This document shows positions 1-9,375 of a stretch of 64,000 nucleotides of DNA, piece by piece (position 1 is the first letter of the stretch; each line of letters opens with the position of its first letter). Made by a program: the position numbers and the translations under genes. A model generated the notes under the pieces. That model saw nothing but the letters and a program-made list of their open reading frames with translations, was not told the origin of the DNA and did no database searches. Source of the DNA: Curtobacterium sp. A7_M15 (GTDB lineage: Bacteria; Actinomycetota; Actinomycetes; Actinomycetales; Microbacteriaceae); assembly GCF_030705415.1 (NCBI RefSeq), contig NZ_JAUZED010000001.1:1-64000 (forward strand), given 5' to 3'.

Positions 1-19
1 GAGCCGCGGGCCGCCCGCG

Positions 20-1294
20 TCAGGCGGCGCGGCGCTCGTCCACCGCGATCGGCTCGGTCGCCGCCGTGCTCGCGTCCGCCGCCGGGGTCGTGCCCGGGCG
101 GACGAGCTCCGGACGGCGACGAGACCGGAACACCCACGCCTTGAACAGCACGAAGCGGACGAGCGTCGCCACGAGGTTCGCGGCCGTGAGCACGACGATC
201 TCGGCACCGTGCGACGCCCCCGGTGCCGTCGCGTGCAGGACCACCAGCGACCCGGAGGTGATCGCCCACGCGATCCCGAACACCACGAGCCCCTGCACGT
301 GGTGCCGCCCCGCGCCGGCACGTCCTCGCACGCCGAACGTGAAGCGCCGGTTGAGCGCCGTGTTGCCGATCGCGGTGACCAGCAGCGCCAGGAAGTCCGC
401 CGTCTGGGCGCCGATCGCCGGGCGGAACAGGGCGTACAGCACGGCGAAGGCGATCGTCGACAGGACCCCGATCGCCCCGAACCGCAGCACCTGCCCGACG
501 ATCCCCACGTGCGGCGGCGTGAACGGACGGCGGCCGATCGCGTCGTAGACCGCGCCGATGGGAACCCGTCCGGTCGCGAGTCCCCGGGAGACGCGCCACA
601 TCCCCTTGAGGTCCTCGGTCGCGGTCGAGGCGATGTGCACCGACGAGTTCACGTCGTCCACCCAGTCGACGGGGACCTCGTGGATCCGCAGTCCGGCGTG
701 CTCGGCGAGCACGAGCAGTTCGGTGTCGAAGAACCAGGCGTCGTCCTCGACGAGCGGTAGGACGTGCTCCGCGGCCTGCCGGGTGATCGCCTTGAAGCCG
801 CACTGCGCGTCCGAGAAGGACACCCCCATCGTGGTGCGGAGCAGCAGGTTGTACGAGCGGGAGATGAACTCGCGCTTCCCGCCACGCACCACGCGCGAGG
901 AATCCGCCAGACGCGTGCCGATCGCCACGTCGGAGTGCCCGGACAGCAGCGGTGCGACGAGGGGTTCGAGCGCGGCGAGGTCGGTGGACAGGTCCTCGTC
1001 GACGTAGACCAGCACCGTGGCCGGCGACGCTGACCAGACGGCCTTCAGCGCGCGGCCCCGTCCCTTCTCGGGCAGGTGCACCGCCTGCACGTCGGGCAGC
1101 ATGGCGGCGAGGTCGTCGGCGATGCGTGCGGTGTCGTCGGTCGACGCGTTGTCCGCGATCGTGATGCGCCAGGTGTTCCGGAGCGACGTCCGGCAGAAGG
1201 TGTGCAAGCGGCGGACGTGGGCGGCGAGCGTGTCCTGCTCGTTGTAGCAGGGGACGACGATGTCGATGTCGAGGGTGTGGTTCGTCTCCGTCAT
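20..1294 (-). CDS. GT2 glycosyltransferase fused to a GtrA-like membrane domain
   Basis: The predicted protein is 424 aa. Residues 10-240 form a GT2 (dolichyl-phosphate mannose synthase-like) domain with VVPCYNEQ near the N-terminus and an acidic DED metal/nucleotide site near residue 100. Residues 268-390 are a GtrA-like four-helix membrane domain (LRFGAIGVLST, NRRFTF). By family knowledge such proteins load a sugar from an NDP-sugar onto polyprenyl phosphate at the inner face of the membrane, and the GtrA part may help flip it. The GT-C and ArnT-like transferases downstream are plausible users of the product. I chose the ATG that begins MTETNHT; another ATG lies three codons upstream. The substrate sugar is unknown. 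Confidence 0.88.
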   Translation of the reverse strand: MTETNHTLDIDIVVPCYNEQDTLAAHVRRLHTFCRTSLRNTWRITIADNASTDDTARIADDLAAMLPDVQAVHLPEKGRGRALKAVWSASPATVLVYVDEDLSTDLAALEPLVAPLLSGHSDVAIGTRLADSSRVVRGGKREFISRSYNLLLRTTMGVSFSDAQCGFKAITRQAAEHVLPLVEDDAWFFDTELLVLAEHAGLRIHEVPVDWVDDVNSSVHIASTATEDLKGMWRVSRGLATGRVPIGAVYDAIGRRPFTPPHVGIVGQVLRFGAIGVLSTIAFAVLYALFRPAIGAQTADFLALLVTAIGNTALNRRFTFGVRGRAGAGRHHVQGLVVFGIAWAITSGSLVVLHATAPGASHGAEIVVLTAANLVATLVRFVLFKAWVFRSRRRPELVRPGTTPAADASTAATEPIAVDERRAA

Positions 1295-1435
1295 ACGGCA
1301 CATGCTCGGGACCGGGCATACGGGGACCGCAGCAGCCTGCTGTGCCGCGTCTAAGAACGCTGGGCGAGGGCGCTGGCGTGTGAAATGCGGCGCTGGTAGG
1401 GTTGAGATGCTCGTGGCGGTGAGCTTCGAGAAGTG

Positions 1436-1472
1436 GACCCGAGACCCATCCGGACGGTTGGGCGCTCGGGTC
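1436..1472 (-). terminator. Hairpin downstream of the DUF3800-like gene
   Basis: GACCCGAG (1436-1443) pairs perfectly with CTCGGGTC (1465-1472), and a further CCCA/TGGG pairing lies inside. It sits about 27 nt past the stop of the minus-strand gene at 1499-2050. There is no T-tract, as is usual for high-G+C terminators, so the function is inferred. Confidence 0.45.
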
Positions 1473-1498
1473 TTGCGCTTCCCAGGTGGGTCGAGCCG

Positions 1499-2050
1499 TC
1501 AGACACTGATGACCGCGAAGCTCCGGTTGCATCGACGTCGCCAGTCGCCACCCTTCGCCCACGCCCAGCCGAGGGCGTCAGGCAGCGCGAGCAGCGGCTC
1601 CTGACGAGCGCTCTCGTGTCGATGGGTGAACTGCCTGTTCCCCTGGTGCCGATGTCTCGCTTCGACGATCCACTGGCGGTCCTTCTGGACGAGCGTCTCG
1701 TCTCGCTCCAGACAGACAGAGGTACCGCGTGGGTGATCGGCGGCGACGACGAGTGCTCGCACACAGGCGGCCCGACGTTCGACATCGCTTCGGCCGTCCT
1801 TCGGCGCCCTGAACACCGTGACATCGACGTCGAGGTCCGCCGTGGTCGAGAGGATGAGCCGCCGTCGCGCGTCGCTCTCCTTCCTCATGTGGAGTCGGGT
1901 CTGCCCTCGCAGGATGACGCCGGCGACGGCGCTGCGTGCGGTCGGGAGATGACCCGCGTCGACGGACACGGCGACGAGCAGGTAGTCGCGGAGCTGCGAC
2001 TCGTCGACGAACACGTGTCGATGTCCGTCCGGTCCCACGATCGCCACCAT
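1499..2050 (-). CDS. DUF3800-like protein (RNase H fold)
   Basis: The predicted protein is 183 aa. The N-terminus has HVFVDESQ followed by a hydrophobic strand (DYLLVAVSVD), and the C-terminus has LPDALGWAWAK. Asp16, an acidic residue around 117 (ERDE) and Asp158 are spaced as in DUF3800 proteins, which are predicted RNase H-fold nucleases sometimes carried by defence loci and retrons. It is shorter than most family members (about 220-280 aa). G+C is visibly lower than in the flanking genes, which hints at horizontal origin. No partner gene is adjacent: the neighbours are envelope glycosyltransferases. Family assignment is by motif only. Confidence 0.6.
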   Translation of the reverse strand: MVAIVGPDGHRHVFVDESQLRDYLLVAVSVDAGHLPTARSAVAGVILRGQTRLHMRKESDARRRLILSTTADLDVDVTVFRAPKDGRSDVERRAACVRALVVAADHPRGTSVCLERDETLVQKDRQWIVEARHRHQGNRQFTHRHESARQEPLLALPDALGWAWAKGGDWRRRCNRSFAVISV

Positions 2051-2150
2051 ACCTCGTGTACCACTCTACATATCGGATGCACGTGGTGAGGACCCTGTCG
2101 GACGCAGGGTTCGTGCCGGCGTACCGGTGCGTCGGCACTCGACGTGCGGG

Positions 2151-2420
2151 TCAGTTCGCGGACCACACCTGCACGACGGCGATGAGCAAGAGGCCCGCGA
2201 TGGGCACCCCGGCGATCCAGATCCCGGCGCGCACTTGCGTCCGCCGGATCGTGGCCGGCGCGTGTGACGTCCGTGCGAACTCGGTCGCCGCGACGAGTTC
2301 CGGGGCCGCGGCCGGCGGCGCTGGCTCGGGCTGTGGCCGGTCGTCCTCGAATGCGGGCACCTCGACCACGAGATCATCGGCGCGCGGCCGCTCCGGTAGT
2401 CGCGCGAAGTCGTTCGGCAT
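2151..2420 (-). CDS. Small tail-anchored membrane protein, unknown function
   Basis: The predicted protein is 89 aa. A charged and proline/alanine-rich cytoplasmic stretch (residues 1-65) is followed by one hydrophobic C-terminal helix (about 67-87, IWIAGVPIAGLLLIAVV). The layout looks like a single-pass tail-anchored protein. Its codon use matches the neighbours, which supports a real gene. It lies between the DUF3800-like gene and the GT-C gene on the same strand. I do not recognise a family. Confidence 0.6.
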   Translation of the reverse strand: MPNDFARLPERPRADDLVVEVPAFEDDRPQPEPAPPAAAPELVAATEFARTSHAPATIRRTQVRAGIWIAGVPIAGLLLIAVVQVWSAN

Positions 2421-2510
2421 GCGGGCCCCGTCGTCCGTTGCCGTTCAGTGTGTCAGACGGCCGGGACCGCCTCCGCGCCGACCGACGCCCACCGGCAGTC
2501 GACCTTCGGG

Positions 2511-3959
2511 TCAGCCCTCGACGGTGAGCGCTCCCGACCGCAGGACGACCCGGCCGTCCTTCGGGAGCCAGACCTGGAGCCCGCCCACCTCGGCGACTGA
2601 GAACCGCGACCGCTCGGAGTCGAACAGCTGCGTCACGGCCCCGGACGGTGGGAAGCGACGGTCGTTCCCGACGACGATCGCGACGTACGGACCCTGGTCG
2701 GCCCGGGTGGTGCCGCGCTCGGCGACGTACGGCACGAAGAGCCCCGGAGTCGCCGACACGAACAGGATCTTGCCGTCCGGCACGTGCTGTTCCTCGAGGT
2801 AGTCACCGAGCAGCGCGATGCCCGTCGGGTGCTGGCGTGCGATGTCCTGGCTGAGCCGGACCGACGGCACGACGAGCGAGACCACGAGCACCAGGGACAG
2901 CGCCGTCGTGACCGGGACCGCCCGTCGCACCGGCACATGCGGCAGTCGCGCCACCCCGATCGCGGCGACGACGAGCAGGAACGGCATCCACGCCGAGTAG
3001 TACGTGGGCAGCGCGATCTTCGCGACGACGACGTAGAAGCCCACGAGCAGCGCCAGGGCGATCCCGACGTACGCGACGAGTCGGTCGAACCGGATCGCCA
3101 GCGCCGCGACGACCCCGACCGCGAGGACGACGAGCAGCAGCACCCCCGTGCCGGCCTCCATGAAGTGGAGGTTCGCCCACCACGGCGCGAACCGGTAGAC
3201 GGTGCCGCCGATGGTGATCGGGTGCCCGGTGGTGTTCTGCCCCTCCTGGAACGCGATCATGTACCGGATCGCGGACCGGATCCCCATCGGCAGGTACGAC
3301 ACGACGAACACCAGCCCGAACGCGACCGCCCACATCGCGCCGCCGACGAGCAGTCGACGCCACGCCCGGAACAGCACGGGCAGCAGCAGGAACACCGGCA
3401 GCAGCACCACGGTGGAGACCTTCGAGGTCACCGACAGGGCCATCAACGCACCGGACACCGGCGCGAGCCACCACCGGTCGCCGCGCATCCACACCCACGC
3501 CGTCGCCACCGCGAGGACGGCGAACGCGGTCATCACCGGGTCGAGCAGTGCCAGACGGTCGACGCGCGGACCGGCACCACCGCGCGGCGTCAACCACCAG
3601 AGGGCCGCGGCCAGCAGTGCACCCCAGTAGCCGATCTCGCGCCGCAGCCACCAGTACAGCGCGACGCCGACGCCGAAGGTCAGCAGGGCGACGAGCACAC
3701 GCGGACCGATCGGCCCCTGCCCGGCGACGAGCTGCGCGAGACCGAACAGGTACTTCGCGGTCGGCGGGTGCTCGCGGTTGAACGAGAAGTCGCCGTGCAC
3801 GTACTGCCAGCCGGCGCGGAGGTAGATGTCCTCGTCGCCGGTGATGTTCGGCCCACCGATGTTCCAGAAGCACTGGTAGACGGCCCAGAGCAGGACCGCG
3901 GCCGCCACTCCTGCCCGGATGCGCAGATCGCCGGCGAGCGCGGACAGACGTGAGAGCAC
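2511..3959 (-). CDS. Polytopic GT-C family glycosyltransferase (PMT/ArnT-like)
   Basis: The predicted protein is 482 aa with a GTG start and about ten hydrophobic helices. The first extracytoplasmic loop carries the acidic GDEDIYLRAGW motif and HPPTAKYL, typical of GT39/GT83-type enzymes in which acidic residues bind the polyprenyl-phosphate sugar donor. By family knowledge it would transfer a lipid-linked sugar to a protein or envelope polymer on the outer face of the membrane. It shares the strand with the GT2-GtrA gene, whose product could supply the donor. The acceptor is unknown. Confidence 0.82.
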   Translation of the reverse strand: MLSRLSALAGDLRIRAGVAAAVLLWAVYQCFWNIGGPNITGDEDIYLRAGWQYVHGDFSFNREHPPTAKYLFGLAQLVAGQGPIGPRVLVALLTFGVGVALYWWLRREIGYWGALLAAALWWLTPRGGAGPRVDRLALLDPVMTAFAVLAVATAWVWMRGDRWWLAPVSGALMALSVTSKVSTVVLLPVFLLLPVLFRAWRRLLVGGAMWAVAFGLVFVVSYLPMGIRSAIRYMIAFQEGQNTTGHPITIGGTVYRFAPWWANLHFMEAGTGVLLLVVLAVGVVAALAIRFDRLVAYVGIALALLVGFYVVVAKIALPTYYSAWMPFLLVVAAIGVARLPHVPVRRAVPVTTALSLVLVVSLVVPSVRLSQDIARQHPTGIALLGDYLEEQHVPDGKILFVSATPGLFVPYVAERGTTRADQGPYVAIVVGNDRRFPPSGAVTQLFDSERSRFSVAEVGGLQVWLPKDGRVVLRSGALTVEG

Positions 3960-4016
3960 CGTCCGAACCTAGTTGCTCCACCGCGCCGGAGCGAACCAGC
4001 TGGTCGGTCCGCCCGC

Positions 4017-5552
4017 TCAGTCCGCGCGCGGCGTCCCTGCCGGCAGCTCGACCGTGAACGCCGTCCGCCCCGGCTCGGACACCACCCGCACGAGCCCGTC
4101 GTGCGCGACGACGACACCCCGGACGATCGCGAGCCCGAGGCCGCTCGTACCGTGCTCGCGGGACCGGGACGCCTCGCCGCGGGTGAACCGGTCGAACAGC
4201 GTCGACAGCGCCTCGGCGGGGATGACCGGCCCGTCGTTCGCGACCACGAGGCGCACGACGTCGCTGCTCCGTTGCAGTGAGACCACCACGGTCGTCCCGT
4301 CCGGCGTGTGCGTGCGCGCGTTCGCCAGCAGGTTCGTCACGACCCGTCGCAGCTGCGTCGGGTCCCCGGACACCACGAGCGGGTGCTCGTCCAGCACCTG
4401 CAGCGTCCACCGGTGCCCGGGTGCGGTCGCGCGTGCGTCCATCGTCGCCTCGACGACGATCGACGTCAGGTCGACCGGCTCGCGTGCCGGTGCCGGACCC
4501 GACGCCAGGGCGACGGCGTCGAGTCGTGCGAGCAGGAGCAGTTCCTCGACGAGGTCGCCCATCCGCACGGCCTCGCGTCCGATCCGGTCGACGTTGCGGT
4601 GGACCGCGTCGGGATCGTCCGTCGACGCCGAGAGCTCGGCGTACGCGCGCACGGTCGCGATCGGGGTCCGCAGCTCGTGCGATGCGTCGGCGACGAACGT
4701 CCGCATGCCCGCCTCGGCCTCGCGGCGGACCGTGAGCGCCCGGGCGACGTGCCCGAGGAGGCGGTTGAGCGCTGTGCCGACCTGCTCGACCTCGCGGTTC
4801 GCCGCGAGGTCCCCGGGCGGCACCCGCAGCGGGATGTCGGTGTCCCCGCGCTCGAGGTCGAGCTCGGTGACGTCGGACGCCACGGCGGCCACCCGTTCGA
4901 GCGGACGGAGCGATCGCCGGACGAGCAGTGCCAGCGCCCAGGCCGCGACGAGCAGCCCGACGACCGTCACGACACCGATGACGAGCAGGAGGCGCGCGAT
5001 GGCGGCGTCGAGGTCGCCGAGCGGCAGCGCGGTCACGAAGACGTCGCCGTCGTCGCCGATGGCCTGCGCGCGGTACGTCCCGAGCTCCCCGAGGTCGACG
5101 GTGACGGGGTCGCCGTCGCTGTCGACGGCGGCGAGGGTCCGCTCCTGCGCCGCGGTCAGGCGCCGCTGCTGGCCGCGGTCGTCCGTGTACCCGCCGAGGA
5201 CGGTCGCGCCGTCGCGGAAGATCGCGACCACCGTGCCCGCGGACTGTCCGGGCACGCCGATAAAGTCGTTGTCCGGGTCGGTGCCGGAGCCGTCGCCGTC
5301 GGGCGGCGCGGGCTTGGAGCCGTCCGGTCCGCCGACGACCCGGTTCGCGGCGGTCGAGAGCTCCGCGTCGAGCCGGTCCACGAGGTACCCGCGGAAGGCG
5401 ACGACCGTCACCGCTCCGACGACGACGTTGGTCGCGACGAGCAGGAGCGCCACCGCCGCCACGATCCGCCACCGCAGCGACGGCACGCGCCGCCGACGCT
5501 CGGTTCCGGTGCGGGTCCGGGAGGCGCGGATCACCCGCCGTCGTCGGCTCAC
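4017..5552 (-). CDS. Two-component sensor histidine kinase
   Basis: The protein is 511 aa if it starts at the GTG that overlaps the response-regulator stop (GTGA). TM1 is about residues 28-53, an extracytoplasmic sensor region runs 54-185, TM2 is about 187-211, and a HAMP domain follows. The phosphoacceptor His292 lies in SHELRTP, the N box is NLLANA near 407-412, and the G2 box is GTSGLGLA near 468-475. It is an EnvZ/PhoR-type HisKA kinase. The coupled start places it in one operon with the regulator. Its position between two lipid-linked sugar transferases suggests it may sense the envelope. The signal is unknown. Confidence 0.93.
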   Translation of the reverse strand: MSRRRRVIRASRTRTGTERRRRVPSLRWRIVAAVALLLVATNVVVGAVTVVAFRGYLVDRLDAELSTAANRVVGGPDGSKPAPPDGDGSGTDPDNDFIGVPGQSAGTVVAIFRDGATVLGGYTDDRGQQRRLTAAQERTLAAVDSDGDPVTVDLGELGTYRAQAIGDDGDVFVTALPLGDLDAAIARLLLVIGVVTVVGLLVAAWALALLVRRSLRPLERVAAVASDVTELDLERGDTDIPLRVPPGDLAANREVEQVGTALNRLLGHVARALTVRREAEAGMRTFVADASHELRTPIATVRAYAELSASTDDPDAVHRNVDRIGREAVRMGDLVEELLLLARLDAVALASGPAPAREPVDLTSIVVEATMDARATAPGHRWTLQVLDEHPLVVSGDPTQLRRVVTNLLANARTHTPDGTTVVVSLQRSSDVVRLVVANDGPVIPAEALSTLFDRFTRGEASRSREHGTSGLGLAIVRGVVVAHDGLVRVVSEPGRTAFTVELPAGTPRAD

Positions 5553-6271
5553 GTCGTCGGCCGGAGCACGTACCCAGCTCCCCGGACGGTCTGCAGCATC
5601 GGCTCGCGTCCGGCGTCGAGCTTCTTGCGCAGGTAGGACACGTACATGTCCACGAGGTTGGACGACGTGCCGAAGTCCATCCCCCACACGTTCGCCAGGA
5701 GTTGCTCGCGGGAGAGCACGCGGTTGGCGTTCCGCGCGAGGTGCCGCAGCAGCTCGTACTCGGTCGGGGTGAGGTCGATCGGTTCACCGGCGCGCGTGAC
5801 CGTCCTGGCGTCCTCGTCGAGCCGGAGGTCGCCGACGCTCGTCGCGGCCGGACTCCCGACGGCCGCGACCCGGGGCGACGTCCGGGCCAAGATCCGCGCC
5901 CGGACGAGCAGCTCGTCGATGCCGAAGGGCTTGGTCAGGTAGTCGTCGCCGCCGCCCGTGAGTCCGGCGAGCCGGTCCTCGGGGGCGTCCCGCGCCGTGA
6001 GGAACAGTACCCGCACGTCGTCCCGGGCGTCCCGGAGGCGCCCGAGCACCTCGAACCCGTCGATGTCCGGGAGCATCACGTCGAGGACGACCACGTCGGG
6101 TCGGAAGTCCCGGGCGGCGAACAGCACGTCGCGTCCGCGGTGCACGGCCCGCACCTCCCAGCCGTCGCCCGCGAACGCGAGGGCGACGGCGTCCGCGAGG
6201 GCGTGCTCGTCGTCGACGACGAGGGCGCGGACGGGCGAGCCGTCGGTGCGCTGCAGCGGTTGCCCGGTCAC
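5549..6271 (-). CDS. OmpR-family response regulator
   Basis: The protein is 240 aa from a GTG start. The receiver domain covers about residues 14-125, with the acidic pair at VVDDEH, phosphoacceptor Asp64 in VVLDVMLPD and a conserved Lys in LTKPFG. The C-terminal winged helix (about 140-238) has the OmpR signature near LTPTEYELL and ends RGAGYVL. Its stop overlaps the kinase start by four bases, so the two are translationally coupled. It lies 35 bp downstream of the ArnT-like transferase and may be cotranscribed with it. Target genes are not shown. Confidence 0.95.
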   Translation of the reverse strand: MTGQPLQRTDGSPVRALVVDDEHALADAVALAFAGDGWEVRAVHRGRDVLFAARDFRPDVVVLDVMLPDIDGFEVLGRLRDARDDVRVLFLTARDAPEDRLAGLTGGGDDYLTKPFGIDELLVRARILARTSPRVAAVGSPAATSVGDLRLDEDARTVTRAGEPIDLTPTEYELLRHLARNANRVLSREQLLANVWGMDFGTSSNLVDMYVSYLRKKLDAGREPMLQTVRGAGYVLRPTT

Positions 6272-6306
6272 GCCCGCGAGCCTATCCACCGCGCCCTCGT
6301 CGTCGA

Positions 6307-8436
6307 TCACTTCGTGCTGCTCAGGTCGTAGACGGTCTGGCCGCCGACCGTGGTCGACTCGTAGTTCGCCGCGACCCACTCCTGGATGGCCGACGCCGTG
6401 GACGATCCGCCGCCCATGCCGCCGCCGCCCGAGCCGGAGGACACGTAGTACCCGATGTCCCCGTCGGCGACGTACGCCTGGAACTCGGCGAGCGTCGGTG
6501 CCGGGTCGCTCGACCAGCCGCCGATCGCCATGACGGCGGTGTCGGTGTCGAGTTCGAGCTGTGCGGCCGACTGCGAGCCGTTGACGGCCGCGGCCCACTT
6601 CGCGTCGGACGCCTCGAGGAGCTTCTGCAACGCCGACGAGGTCGTCGACCCGCCACCGCCCATGCCGCTCGGGGCGCCGTCGGTCGATCCCTCGGCGGTG
6701 CCACCGGCGGAGTCGCCGGGCGCCTCGCCGCTCATGCCCTCCGGCGGGGTCCCGCCGGGACCCTGCTGGGAGCCGTCGTCGGAGGTGGAGCCGCCGCTCT
6801 CGGAACCGGAGGTCGACCCGCCGGGTCCACCCGCGCCTCCTGGCATGCCACCCGTGCCACCGCCGCCCATGCCGCCGGAGCTGCTGCCCGCCGGACCGAC
6901 GCTCGGGATCGAACCGGAGTGCGCGACGGTCGTCGTGGCGAGGGCGTAGGCCGTGGTGCCGCTGAGCCCGAACAGGGTGCCGGCGAGGACGCCGATCGTG
7001 ACGAGCCTGCGGAGCGACGGCACACTGCCCATCACGACGAGCGCTGCCGACAGCAGGCCGCCGGCCAGCATCACCCAGCGGAGCCAGGGCAGCCACGTCG
7101 GGTTCTCGTTGAGCAGGCACCAGCCCCAGAAGGCCGTGACGCCGATCATGGCGGCGAGGCCGATGCGGCCGGTGAAGCGCTCGCGGGCGTGCCAGAGCAG
7201 CGCGCCGCCGGTGCCGACGAGTCCGGCGATCGCCGGGGCCAGCGCGACCGTGTAGTACGGGTGGATCGTGCCGGACATGTACGAGAAGACGAGTCCGGTG
7301 ACGAGCAGCCAGCCACCCCAGAGCACGAGTCCGGCGCGGGCGGGGTCGGCCAGGTGACGGCGGCCGACGACGACCAGGCCGACGGTCAGCGCGATGAGTG
7401 CGGCGGGCAGGAGCCACGAGATCTCGAGGCCCATCTCGGACGAGAACAGCCGGTTCAGACCCGTTGACCCGCCGAACGAACCGCCCGCGGTGCCGCCGGT
7501 CATGCCGCCGCCTCCGCCGCCGTTGCCCGAGCCGCCGAAGATCCGACCGAGGCCGTTGTAGCCGAACACGAGGTCGAGCACGGTGTTGTTCGTCGAGCCG
7601 CCGATGTAGGGGCGGGACTCGGCGGGCCACAGCCACACGGCGACCACCCACCAGCCGGCGGCGACGACGAGGGACCCGGCGGCGATGAGCAGGCCGGCGA
7701 CGCGCCGGCCCCAGGTGGTGCGAGCGGCGAACAGGTACACGAGGCCGAACGCCGGCAGGACGAGCAGCCCCTGCAGCATCTTCGTCAGGAAGGCGAACCC
7801 GAGGGCGACCCCGGCGAGGGCGATCCACTTCCAGCTGCCCCTCGGGAGCGCCCGCACGGTGCAGTACGCGCCAGCGGTCATGAGGACGACGAGCAGCGCG
7901 TCCGGGTTGTCGAACCGGAACATCAGCGCGGCGGCCGGGGTCGCCGCGACGACGAAGCCCGCGAGCAGCGCGCCGACGTTCGCCGTGGTGGCCCCGAGCC
8001 GGGCGAGCGTGCGGCGGACCGTTCCCCACACGAGCGCGACGGACCCGACGGCCATGAGGGCCTGGGGGAGCAGGAGGCTGAAGCTCGAGAAGCCGAACAG
8101 CCGGGCGGACAGCACCATCACCCACAGCGAGGCCGGGGGCTTGTCCACCGTGATGAAGTTCGACGAGTCGAGGGAGCCGAAGAAGAACGCCTCCCACGAC
8201 TTCGTGCCGGCCTGCACGGCGGCCGCGTAGAAGCTGTTCGCGTACCCGGAGACGCTGAGGTCCCAGAGGTACACCACGGCGGTCACGGCGAGGAGCGCCC
8301 AGAACGCGGGCCGGAGCCAGCGGGCGTCCTCGCGCTCGCCGAGGAACAGGCGGGCGACGGGCTTGCGGCGCCGATCCCGCGCGTCGGTGCGCGCGGTCTC
8401 GCGTCGATCGGTCACGGGTATCGGGTACGTGGTCAT
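6307..8436 (-). CDS. ArnT-like glycosyltransferase with Gly/Ser/Met-rich insert
   Basis: The protein is 709 aa. An N-terminal GT-C membrane region with 11-13 helices (about 45-490) contains NSFYAAAVQAG and ITVDKPPASLW, the acidic-loop region that binds a polyprenyl-phosphate sugar in GT39/ArnT-like enzymes. A low-complexity Gly/Ser/Met-rich stretch follows (about 515-620), and a further Gly-rich loop sits near 310-335. A conserved extracytoplasmic C-terminal domain of about 90 residues ends the protein. The layout resembles Bacillus YkcB-type proteins. Acceptor and sugar are unknown. Confidence 0.85.
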   Translation of the reverse strand: MTTYPIPVTDRRETARTDARDRRRKPVARLFLGEREDARWLRPAFWALLAVTAVVYLWDLSVSGYANSFYAAAVQAGTKSWEAFFFGSLDSSNFITVDKPPASLWVMVLSARLFGFSSFSLLLPQALMAVGSVALVWGTVRRTLARLGATTANVGALLAGFVVAATPAAALMFRFDNPDALLVVLMTAGAYCTVRALPRGSWKWIALAGVALGFAFLTKMLQGLLVLPAFGLVYLFAARTTWGRRVAGLLIAAGSLVVAAGWWVVAVWLWPAESRPYIGGSTNNTVLDLVFGYNGLGRIFGGSGNGGGGGGMTGGTAGGSFGGSTGLNRLFSSEMGLEISWLLPAALIALTVGLVVVGRRHLADPARAGLVLWGGWLLVTGLVFSYMSGTIHPYYTVALAPAIAGLVGTGGALLWHARERFTGRIGLAAMIGVTAFWGWCLLNENPTWLPWLRWVMLAGGLLSAALVVMGSVPSLRRLVTIGVLAGTLFGLSGTTAYALATTTVAHSGSIPSVGPAGSSSGGMGGGGTGGMPGGAGGPGGSTSGSESGGSTSDDGSQQGPGGTPPEGMSGEAPGDSAGGTAEGSTDGAPSGMGGGGSTTSSALQKLLEASDAKWAAAVNGSQSAAQLELDTDTAVMAIGGWSSDPAPTLAEFQAYVADGDIGYYVSSGSGGGGMGGGSSTASAIQEWVAANYESTTVGGQTVYDLSSTK

Positions 8437-8513
8437 GGCAGTGAGGATTCCGGGCGTTCCCCGACTGTCACCCTGCGTCGGCTATGCGCGCCCTAAGACG
8501 CGCGGCGCGCAGT

Positions 8514-9341
8514 TCACGCGTACCGCTGCGCCGCGCGCAGCGCCGCCCCCGTGTACGAGCCGCCGAACAGGAACACGTGCAGGAGCAGCGGCGCGAGCTG
8601 GTGCAGCTCGATCCGCTCCTGCCACCCGGCAGCGAGCGGGGACTCGGCGTCGTAGGCGGCGAGCACGGCCTCGAGGCGGGGGAGTCCGAACAGCCCGAGG
8701 AGCGCCAAGTCCGTCTCGGCGTGCCCGCCGTGCGCGATGGGGTCGATGAGCACGGCACCGGTGGGCGTCGTCCCGTCGACCGGGTCCGCACCCGTCGGCC
8801 ACAGCACGTTGCCCGCCCACAGGTCGCCGTGCAACCGCGCCGGTCGGTCGCCGACGAGCTTCGGCTGCGGGGACCCGAGCGTCCCGTCCTGCACCCGGTC
8901 GGCGACCCGGTCGAACACCGCGGCCTGGGCGCGGTCGAACCCGCCGGCGTCGACGATGCGTCGGACGAAGTCGCGGATCCGGTACTCCGCGAAGAACTCG
9001 CCCCACGTCGCCGGTGCGTCCGCAGCGGCGACGAACGGCGTGCGGGAGCGCCCCATGCGCAGCGGTGTGCCCGTCGGCCAGCCGGAGGGCGGGGCTCCCC
9101 AGTGGTCGGCACCCGCCGCGTGGGTGTGTGCCAGCGACCGTCCGAACCGCTCGGCCTGCCGCGTCGACGGCGACCCGTCCGGGATCAGTTCGAGGTCGAG
9201 GACCGTCGGCCGCGGTCGACCGAGCACGCGGGCGATCCGGGTGCCGCCGTCGGGTTCGGCCTCGGCGAGCCAGTCCAGTCCGGCTGCCTCGGCGGCGGCC
9301 TCGTCCGGGGAGGCGAAGGTCTTCACGTGCGTCTCGGCCAT
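8514..9341 (-). CDS. Fructosamine kinase family protein
   Basis: The protein is 275 aa and has an aminoglycoside-phosphotransferase-like fold. The catalytic loop is HGDLWAGN (about 171-178), and the metal-binding segment IDPIAHGGHAETDLA follows about 20 residues later; both are diagnostic of FN3K proteins. The family phosphorylates fructosamine or ribulosamine adducts on proteins so that they decompose (deglycation). I preferred the ATG to the GTG immediately upstream because a CAGGAT hexamer sits 6 nt before it. It lies 34 bp from the LysR gene on the same strand. Confidence 0.9.
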   Translation of the reverse strand: MAETHVKTFASPDEAAAEAAGLDWLAEAEPDGGTRIARVLGRPRPTVLDLELIPDGSPSTRQAERFGRSLAHTHAAGADHWGAPPSGWPTGTPLRMGRSRTPFVAAADAPATWGEFFAEYRIRDFVRRIVDAGGFDRAQAAVFDRVADRVQDGTLGSPQPKLVGDRPARLHGDLWAGNVLWPTGADPVDGTTPTGAVLIDPIAHGGHAETDLALLGLFGLPRLEAVLAAYDAESPLAAGWQERIELHQLAPLLLHVFLFGGSYTGAALRAAQRYA

Positions 9342-9375
9342 CACCCCATCCTGCCGACGTCGCCTCGGTACCGGG

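Noticed and set aside
2803-5787. Long minus-strand frame (994 codons)
   Set aside because: It overlaps the GT-C transferase and histidine kinase in another frame and has Arg/Ala-rich content without motifs.
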